A stretch of 64,000 nt of DNA from Monilinia fructicola (lineage: Eukaryota > Ascomycota > Leotiomycetes > Helotiales > Sclerotiniaceae): NCBI GenBank assembly GCA_008692225.1, contig VICG01000011.1, positions 1,910,501 through 1,974,500 on the forward strand. Reading direction: 5' to 3'. The position numbers and the translations under genes are program-made. Shown piece by piece: positions 57,109 to 64,000 of this stretch (position 1 is its first letter; the number at the start of each line of letters is the position of its first letter). The notes beneath the pieces are model-generated. The model was not told the DNA's origin, ran no database searches, and saw only the letters and a program-made list of their open reading frames with translations.

Positions 57109-58611
57109 AATATATGAAGTTATCGAGAGTTTAGGTCTGGTTGAATATATGAAATTGTATATAGGGAAAAGAAATGAGATTGTAAGATATCTTTTGATGA
57201 TGGAAGAAAGGGGGCAACTCCAATGTCTTCTAAAATTAAGTGAAATGAACCCACTGGGAAGTCGAAGATATATGAATGTGAAGGAAAAGATGAGTCCAGG
57301 AAGGAGCGCCCAGGACGCAATTGTCCAGAAAGATACCACGACATGGTTTTAAGTTCTCGACAACAAGTCAATTTTCCATGAGATTGCGGGGGGTCAAGTT
57401 TTAAATGACTCAAGATGGTACGAAATTTGGACCCTATTGCGCCATTCTCGGGTATTGAAGATGATCACGCCTTTCTTTGTCCTGATTGTAAAATCACACC
57501 TGGGCAACATCCAAAATAGCATTTGCGTGGAAACAAAGATAGACCTCGGGATACTTGCACCCCCAGCTACTGTACCTCCTTATTATCTGGCTACCTATGT
57601 AATTACCAAAGACTCGACGGCAGTTAATATCAACTCGTCTTACCTCCTGGGTAAATACTTCGGAGCCTCATGTATGTGGACTGTACGAGGTAGGTAGGTC
57701 ATATATGAACTGTCTTCCGCAATGACACCGAAGCGGTGAATTGTAACCGCACCTCACAACAATCAACACGGTCCGCCACTCCCATCCATTCTTCAACCTT
57801 TTGCTTTGGACTTTCTGTGTTCCTTGCATGAGGATCTATCTGCTGATTCTACTCAGGTGGGAAGAAATTTGATGTTGTTACATGAATCGCTCAATATTTA
57901 AACGTCAATCTGACCAACGGAGGGAGCGCATGGAGAAATTATATGCGCGGGGTGCTTCATATATCATCCAAGTTATACCGGCAATGTCTTCTATCACTTC
58001 TGGCATGAGGCTTCTTCTTATTGGAGAGAATATGATGACATATTTTGATATAAGTTTGATCGGAGTGAACTATTTCTGCTTTATACTTACTTTCGTTTCA
58101 CGGTCTTCGGAATACATGCGTTTGCTTCAAATCTACAGCGTTGCATGCGTCATATCAATATCCATGACAACTAACACTCTAGAAGAAAACCTATTCACTT
58201 TCTCAGTATCGCTCAACCCAAATATCGACATCGTCTTCTGATATATATTCTCGTCTTTATAGCATTTCCTGTCTCTATCAGTAACACCGCTCACGCCTAC
58301 GGTCATTATCTTCGTTCATGCTTGGATATACGATCAAGCCAATCTCGCTTCTAGAGGGGTGTCGATTTGGCAGATTTCCATGTTTAACCAGTTGCTAAAC
58401 CAGATAAAGATATCGAAACTACACAGGCACAAACAAGCTTGTTGATTACAGATTTGCAATTGTCCAATAGAGTACAAAATGATCTTGCGAGTAAGCTTTT
58501 CGTATCCATTCCTCCTTATCGCAAATATTCACGCATGCAAGGCTCCAACAATAAAACTCTAATGGCAAGGCTCGTGGCATTGTAGATGCTGTGGGACTGT
58601 CCCCGGATTTT
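57109..58611. other. Gene-poor spacer
   Basis: 1.5 kb. An open frame at 57882-58241 (119 aa, some hydrophobic stretches) has no start context or family support. Pieces of TACTGTACC and GAGGTAGGTAGG motif lie near 57572 and 57684. Confidence 0.5.
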
Positions 58612-59849
58612 TTATTCATCTCCATTTTTACCCTCCCGTCGATCCCCCAGCCAGACCCTCCCACTTTCATAAACCCCTAGATAAAGGCCACTACCTAATG
58701 CTGTCCAACCAGCTCTCAACAGGGCGCCTCGAAATAAACCCTTTGCCCCAGCCTCCGCAATCACTTCTCGGGCAACAGTAAGACTGCCTTTCTTCTTTCC
58801 GCCAAGCTTGTCGAGAGATTGACCCTTCTCCTTGGCTTCGTCTATCTTCTTCTTTGCTTCACTTTCAGAATTTTCTCCCGATGCTGCAAGCATGATACGC
58901 GTCTTCACTACATCGACTGGAGTCGTGACGACGGCTGCGATGGACCCGGCACTCCCAGCACTGACTGCTGTTATCGTTGCTGTTTCGAGTAATGAACCAG
59001 ATATAGTTCCATTTTCCTTCCTATATGTCTTAAGCGACTCTTTCATATGCTCAAACATAGGGAATTGCATTGCGGTGAATGGTAAGTTTCGAGCAGCTAA
59101 TGCGGTATATCCTGTGAACAACTGAGAAGGTCTTTTGAATTGCTTCAGTGCCTGTATTGTGACAGAGACTGAAGATTGTGAGGAGTGAGCTGGTTGACGG
59201 ATCATTTGGGCATTTTGTTTCAGTACCTCTGCAGGTGTGAGGATAAAACATGATACAAGCTCTGCTACTGCTGATGCCGCACTGTGGACAAAAGGTTGAG
59301 GGATCAGTGGAGTGTTGCTCCCACTCAAGCTTCTGTTTGCCTTTGTGAGAACGGATTTTATTCCTTCATAGGTGGTGAAAAATGCTCCTGCTAGTAGATA
59401 TTAATTTCATGTTGGATTCGAAGGAGAGGGATCATACATGATGGTATGGTCACCAAAACCACAGGTCCAACTCCTTGGTATAAACCTCGGAATAGTACAC
59501 CACGATTTATGGCCTTTTTGGCTGTGTCGTAGTAAATCTTATTGTAATCTGGACTTTGAAACCGGGTCTTAAGAGTATCCAAAGGATATACTAGAAGGTC
59601 GACAGCTACTGCTGCAAACGCTCCCGCCTATGAAGTCTGTTAGAAACATGATGGCCCTTCGATGAATGCCTTGTCCTGTCTCAAGTCAAGAACTCTTTAC
59701 GGAACAGGAACCTTGAGGCAATACCGCACATCAAGCTAAGGACTAATATCTTCAATATCTTTTACACCTGTCTCATTTTTGGTGATAAAGCTGGTGAAAC
59801 TTTGTACGTGATCTTGTTTTAGCTCATCGGTAGCTCGCCAGAAGTTCAT
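58612..59849 (-). CDS. Mitochondrial carrier, S-adenosylmethionine transporter-like (Pet8/SAMC)
   Basis: Inner-membrane carrier that exchanges cytosolic SAM for mitochondrial S-adenosylhomocysteine. Exons: 59849-59766, 59627-59438 and 59390-58612. Introns are 138 and 47 nt. The product is 350 aa. The start is MNFWRATDELKQDHVQSFTS; the first intron is longer than usual and this first exon is the least certain part. Three carrier repeats each show P-x-[DE]-x-x-K: YPLDTLKTRF, TPAEVLKQNAQ and TPVDVVKTRIM. Other family marks are AGAFAAVAVDLLV, VLFRGLYQGVGPVVLVTIP, GAFFTTYEGIKSVL and GLFRGALLRAGWTALGSGLYLGVYE. The AEVLKQ variant in repeat 2 is typical of SAM carriers. A Lys/Glu-rich loop (SEAKKKIDEAKEKGQ) is inserted in repeat 3. 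Confidence 0.87.
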
Positions 59850-60292
59850 TGAGGGGTAATCTTCCTACCACAGCACTTGCTCGCTTTCCCGAGGTTGCTA
59901 ATACAAAATTCGAAAAGCTATAAAGACTTACAAGAAGAACGTCGGTATGTGAATTCGACATCTGCAATCATAATGAAGAAAACAAAAGATTTCAATAAAA
60001 ATGTTGGAAGAAGTGACGGAATGGACCCCTCCAACCATCGTCATAGAAGGTGCTTTATCGGACGCTAAGATACGTACCTATTGCATCTATCATAAGGTAT
60101 GTAAGGTTACTCGAATGAAATTCAAGCTCGCCTCAACTTTTTTTGGCCACTCCGCACTTGAGCAAGCATATCTGATCATAGGCGTACACCCCATACAATA
60201 GAACCATACCTCGAATCATTTTCACACTGGCGAACTGGTTTTGGTCAACGACCTCTAGAGCTGAGGTTAAAAAGACAGCTCCTCGCGGGACA
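59850..60292. promoter_or_regulatory. Divergent promoter region
   Basis: 440 bp between the SAM-carrier start on the minus strand and the MIX23-like start on the plus strand. Short open frames here show no features. Confidence 0.35.
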
Positions 60293-60942
60293 ATGGCGGA
60301 ACCTGCCCCAACATCACAAACACTAACTCCCCAGTTTTGCTTCTCGACGGTGGCCCTCAGAGGTATCTACTTGTCTATCTTACGGGTACACATTGCGCGG
60401 GCTAATGATATATAGATTTCCTTCGCCTATCTCGCGCCTCGATCGACGATAGCATAACGCAAAATCTCAATGCGCTCGTGACGCCCTCCGCCGACGGCTT
60501 CGACCCCTCATCTACTGCGAGTCGCTTTCCTCGACCTCCGCACTCGCAACGGATATCTGCCGCCGCGTGTCAAGCGTTCAAGGATTCGGTGCTCTTCTCG
60601 TCGTGGCAGGCGCGGTCGGATGTGCTGAATTACTGCGCTTCGGTTGCTACGAGCCCGGACCCCGATGATCCGGATTTGCTACAGAGACAGGTTGAGAGCA
60701 CGAGGGATAGGGAGAGGGTGGTGGATGAGAGGCTGGACCCTTATTCTGCGAGATTCTTCCCGCGAGAGGCGCGCACCGAGAGGCTGGCTGCTATTGTGCG
60801 GCAGGAACGAGGGGTGGAGAGGATTGTCAGGGCGCGGAGTTGGGGCCTGGTGAGGGAAAGGTGCGGAGGGGATGCGGAGGATTGGGAAGAAGCTCTGGAT
60901 CAATGGAGGAAGAGTCGGGATAAGATTCAACGGGCTGGGTAG
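60293..60942 (+). CDS. MIX23 / caffeine-induced death protein 2 (Cid2)-like
   Basis: Two exons, 60293-60362 and 60416-60942, with a 53-nt intron (GTATCT, branch GCTAATG, TATAG), give 198 aa. The start is MAEPAPTSQTLTPQFCFSTV. The conserved core FLRLSRASIDDSITQNLNAL corresponds to the MIX23 signature (Leu-Arg-x-x-Arg..Asp-Asp-x-Ile..Leu-Asn). A second block, CQAFKDSVLFSSWQARSDVLNYC, contains the paired cysteines. MIX23 proteins are cysteine-bearing factors of the mitochondrial intermembrane space linked to protein import. The C-terminal half (RERVVDERLDPYSARFF, EDWEEALDQWRKSRDKI) is an extension seen in fungal Cid2-type members. GC content rises sharply over the second exon. Confidence 0.82.
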
Positions 60943-61137
60943 TAGTGCATATGAGGGTTTGGATTCAGAAGCGGGAGTTTTTGAATAGGTTTGGCGGACG
61001 ATGTTATGTAACACTATAGAGCCGTGGATGGCCATTATGAATTGATGACGCAGAGAAGATTGCATGGGAAGTCATAGAGAGATATTCAACTCCAATAAAT
61101 AACAGGTAACATACATGGAAGTCATCTTGAGTCTTTC

Positions 61138-61700
61138 ACCAATCTATGTGAGAAAATATATATTAAAATATAAATTTATAATAATTTTATAATGAACTTA
61201 GAATAAATTTATATAGTAATATATTTGTAATTAAAGAAACTATAAATTGATTTTTTTAATAATCTAATATACTCGAGTATATCTAAAATAATATTAAATA
61301 TAATATACTTTATTAAAAAAAATTACTTATAATATATTTTATTAAAGAGATTACTTATAATTACTTGTAATTTTATTTAAGCTTATAAATCATATAATAT
61401 TATAATAATTATTTTTACTAAGAATTAATTATATTCTTATTCTCTCTATTTAAAAAGCTTTTATTTATTTATCTAATACTAATAAATAAAATAATATAAT
61501 ATAATATCCATGCTTTTTAAAAAATATATATATTATAAAACTTTAATTTTTAAAGCTTTAAATATACTAAATATCTATCTTTTAACCTTGTAATAGTTTA
61601 AAGCATTATTTATAACTCTTAATAGATTTGTTAATTTTTTATAATTTTTATATACCTACCTACTTGTATAGGTATTCCGTTTTCGATTAATTTTAGCCCG
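61138..61700. other. AT-rich island, RIP-like
   Basis: About 560 bp of almost pure A/T with TTATAATTA, ATAATATAAT and TTAATAAA words and no coding capacity. The boundaries are sharp against normal sequence on both sides. Unlike the 6.3-6.9 kb island, no inverted-repeat termini were recognised by eye. It is probably a relic of a repeat mutated by RIP (inference). Confidence 0.65.
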
Positions 61701-62260
61701 GTATAAACGCAAGTAGATGTACGTTTTAGCTGTAACTCGAATATCAATAGAAAAAGCAATTAATTTAAACTCGCATTACATTACATTCATTACATTACAC
61801 AAGCAATCTGTCTTAATATATTTGTATTATTATTGTATTATTACTATTATCCCCATTCTGCTTCTAAAATATATCAATACACCTGCAACATGCATATACA
61901 AATCACCTCTACAAGCGGATGAAATATAATTCCTCCCCAGTAAGGTTAACCTTAAATATCGGAACTTTCCGCCGTTGCAAGCTTCAAACGTCAATACTGT
62001 TGACTTTATTAACACCCGACACAAACCCCTCCAGAGCAGGAACCTTCCAGCCTGCGAATCCTAACATATCGTATCAGTCTCGACAATCATTGTTGAGCTC
62101 TTCTTTACACCCGTCTAAGATTCCTAGAAGGTCTCTAAACAAAACCCTTCTTCTTTTTCTTCTGTGTAAATCTTGACGTCAGAGTCACGGAACGATCTTT
62201 AAAGCACCCCCTCCCCCCACTCTGTCAAATATCTTTTCTAGCAGACTCAATTGAGTAACC
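61701..62260. other. Promoter-side spacer of NAA15
   Basis: 560 bp of normal composition with a TTACATTACATTCATTACATTAC repeat near 61774-61798. A pyrimidine-rich CCCCCTCCCCCCAC run at 62206-62219 lies 45 bp upstream of the NAA15 ATG. Confidence 0.4.
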
Positions 62261-64000
62261 ATGCCACAACCTTTATCCTCAAAAGAGTCTTCACTCTTTA
62301 GGACTGTAGTCCGAAATTATGAAGACAAGCAGTATAAGAAGGGTGAGCTCCATAATCAACTTCCACAGATGCCTTGACTGACACTACACAGGTCTGAAAG
62401 CTGCTGACCAAATCCTGAAAAAGAACCCTAAACATGGAGATACTTTGGCAATGAAAGCTTTGATTATTAACTCTCAAGGAAAGTCGGATGAAGCCTTTGC
62501 GCTTGCGAAGGTAGCTCTCCAATGCGACTTCAAATCACACGTGTGCTGGCACGTTTACGGATTGCTATATCGTGCCGCTAAAAACTTCGAGGAAGCCATC
62601 AAAGCATATAAATTCGCTCTCAAATTAGAACCGGACTCTCAGCAGATTCAGAGAGATTTGGCACTTCTACAAATACAAATGCGCGATTACCAGGGTCATA
62701 TTCTCAGTCGCAGAGCTATGCTAGGTGCCAGATCAACCATTCGACAAAACTGGACTGCGTTAGCCGTGGCTCTTCATCTCAACGGCGAATTGGCAGAAGC
62801 GGAGAAGGTTTTGAATACTTATGAGGGAACCTTGAAGAATCCACCTTCCAAAACCGATTTTGAAGCCTCGGAAAGTATCATGTACAAGAATTCGTTAATT
62901 GCTGAACAAGGTGACATTAAGAGAGCTTTGGAACATCTTGAATCGGATGGGAAATACAATCTTGACAAACTGGCTGTGTTGGAGCTAAAGGCAAAGTACT
63001 TGTTTGAACTTGGCCGCAAGGAAGAAGCTGTAAAGGTATACCGTACGCTGGTGGATCGAAACCAGGAATACAAGACATATTATGATTCCTTGATCCAGGC
63101 TATGGAGATTGATCCGACTGATTTGAAGGCTCGGAAAGCTGTTTACGATGAATATGCCGAGAAATAACCCACGATGTGACGCTGCGCGTCGATTACCGCT
63201 GGATTTCTTAGAAGGTGAGGAGTTTAGAGAGGTCGCAGATAAGTATATTCGTCGTATGCTGGATAAGGGAGTACCATCTACATTCGCAAACCTAAAGCAT
63301 CTGTACGCAAATGCCTCCAAGAAGGAAATCTTACCATCTGTCGTCCAGCAATATATTGAGAGTGGAAAGAGTGGAGAAAATCCGGAACCAAAAAGGAATG
63401 GCGACACATCCAAAGGCAACTCTTCTGCTTATTACTTCCTTGCACAACACTACAATTACTATCTAAGCCGCGATCTTGACAAAGCTTTGGAATACATTGA
63501 GAAGGCAATTGAATTGGAACCTCAGAGTGTAGATTTCCACATGACAAAGGCGCGTATATTTAAGCATAAGGGGGATACTCAAAAGGCTTCGGAGATTATG
63601 GAGCAAGCTCGCAGCCTTGACACTAGGGATCGTCACATCAACACAAAGGCCGCTAAATATCAGCTCAGAAATGATGAAAACGAAAAGGCTTTGAAGACTA
63701 TGGGTATGTTCACAAGAGCTGACACCGTTGGAGGACCACTAGCAGATCTTCATGATATGCAATGCGTCTGGTTCTTGACAGAAGATGGGGAATCTCATGC
63801 TCGCCAAAACAATATCGGCTTGGCTCTCAAGAGATTCACAGCAGTGTATAACATCTTTGATGTCTGGTATGAAGATCAATTTGATTTCCATTCTTTCTAC
63901 TTACGTAAGGGTCAAATTAGAGCCTACGTAGATATGTTGAAGTGGGAAGACAAAATTAGAGAACACCCCTTTTATAGCCGAGCCGCTCTTTCGGCAGTCA
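62261..64000 (+). CDS. NatA N-terminal acetyltransferase auxiliary subunit (NAA15/Nat1), 5' part
   Basis: Auxiliary, ribosome-anchoring subunit of the NatA complex that acetylates nascent protein N-termini. The first exon is 62261-62342, then a 49-nt intron (GTGAGC..ACAG, 62343-62391), and the second exon runs off the window. The start is MPQPLSSKESSLFRTVVRNY, followed by EDKQYKKGLKAADQIL and typical TPR repeats: HVYGLLYRAAKNFEEAIKAY, ALKLEPDSQQIQRDLALLQIQMRD. A single extra T at about 63165 creates AAA-TAA (stop) between YDEYAEK and NPRCDAARRLPLDFL. Beyond it the frame continues to 64000 with LAQHYNYYLSRDLDKALEYIEKAI, KGQIRAYVDMLKWEDKI. The stop is therefore probably a sequence error. The C-terminal third of the protein is outside the window. 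Confidence 0.93.

Noticed and set aside
57882..58241. 119-codon frame with hydrophobic stretches
   Set aside because: No start context, intron, domain or neighbour support; likely chance in AT-rich sequence.
63160..63175. Programmed +1 frameshifting at AAA-TAA in NAA15, as in Euplotes
   Set aside because: Not known in fungi, and the same kind of extra base occurs at many unrelated contexts in the window, so sequence error is simpler.

Overview
The window looks like nuclear chromosomal DNA of a filamentous ascomycete, most likely a helotialean (Leotiomycetes, Sclerotiniaceae-like). The signs are short introns (mostly 46-95 nt) with GTATGT or GTAAGT donors and CTAAY branch points, a class II hydrophobin gene, intron-containing tRNA-Gly genes, AT-rich islands that look RIP-mutated, and typical Pezizomycotina housekeeping genes (COT1, ATG11, NAR1, PAC2/TBCE, eIF3h, SAHH, NAA15). 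Species cannot be fixed from the sequence alone.

Layout. 1-10 kb is gene-poor and accessory: a class II hydrophobin with a broken signal peptide, a GPI-type cysteine-rich wall protein, a haloacetate-dehalogenase-like hydrolase, an AT-rich element with terminal inverted repeats and an 8-bp direct repeat, and a stand-alone alpha-kinase. 10-17.5 kb holds a PAP2 lipid phosphatase and the most interesting locus: a 1349-aa TPR-CHAT (caspase-like) protein divergently paired with a smaller, frame-broken gene whose product has a gasdermin-like sequence pattern. 18-19.1 kb has three tRNA genes. 20.9-22.9 kb has two tandem paralogues of an unknown family. 23.8-48.8 kb is a dense housekeeping block: a small conserved protein, SUZ/SUZ-C protein, NAR1, a membrane protein, an aldo-keto reductase, a C2H2 factor, a CCCH protein, TBCE, SF3A2, COT1 kinase, a CENP-H-like protein and ATG11. 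48.8-54.4 kb is rich in simple repeats around the S-adenosylhomocysteinase gene. 54.4-61 kb has eIF3h, a UPF0643-type protein, a mitochondrial S-adenosylmethionine carrier and a MIX23/Cid2 protein. An AT-rich island follows, then the 5' part of NAA15 runs off the window edge.

Functional links. SAHH (removes S-adenosylhomocysteine) and the mitochondrial SAM carrier are both part of the methyl cycle, but they are 6 kb apart and unlikely to be a cluster. Several housekeeping genes are head to head with short shared promoters (TBCE/SF3A2, the CENP-H-like gene/ATG11, the small protein/SUZ gene). Hydrophobin, GPI protein, CHAT and alpha-kinase genes are typical of the variable, environment-facing part of fungal genomes.

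Quality warning. At least ten conserved genes carry a single-base frame break, almost always one extra base in or next to a short homopolymer, while the protein continues with family-like sequence in the next frame. This is the pattern of insertion-type consensus error, so broken genes here should not be called pseudogenes without independent reads.
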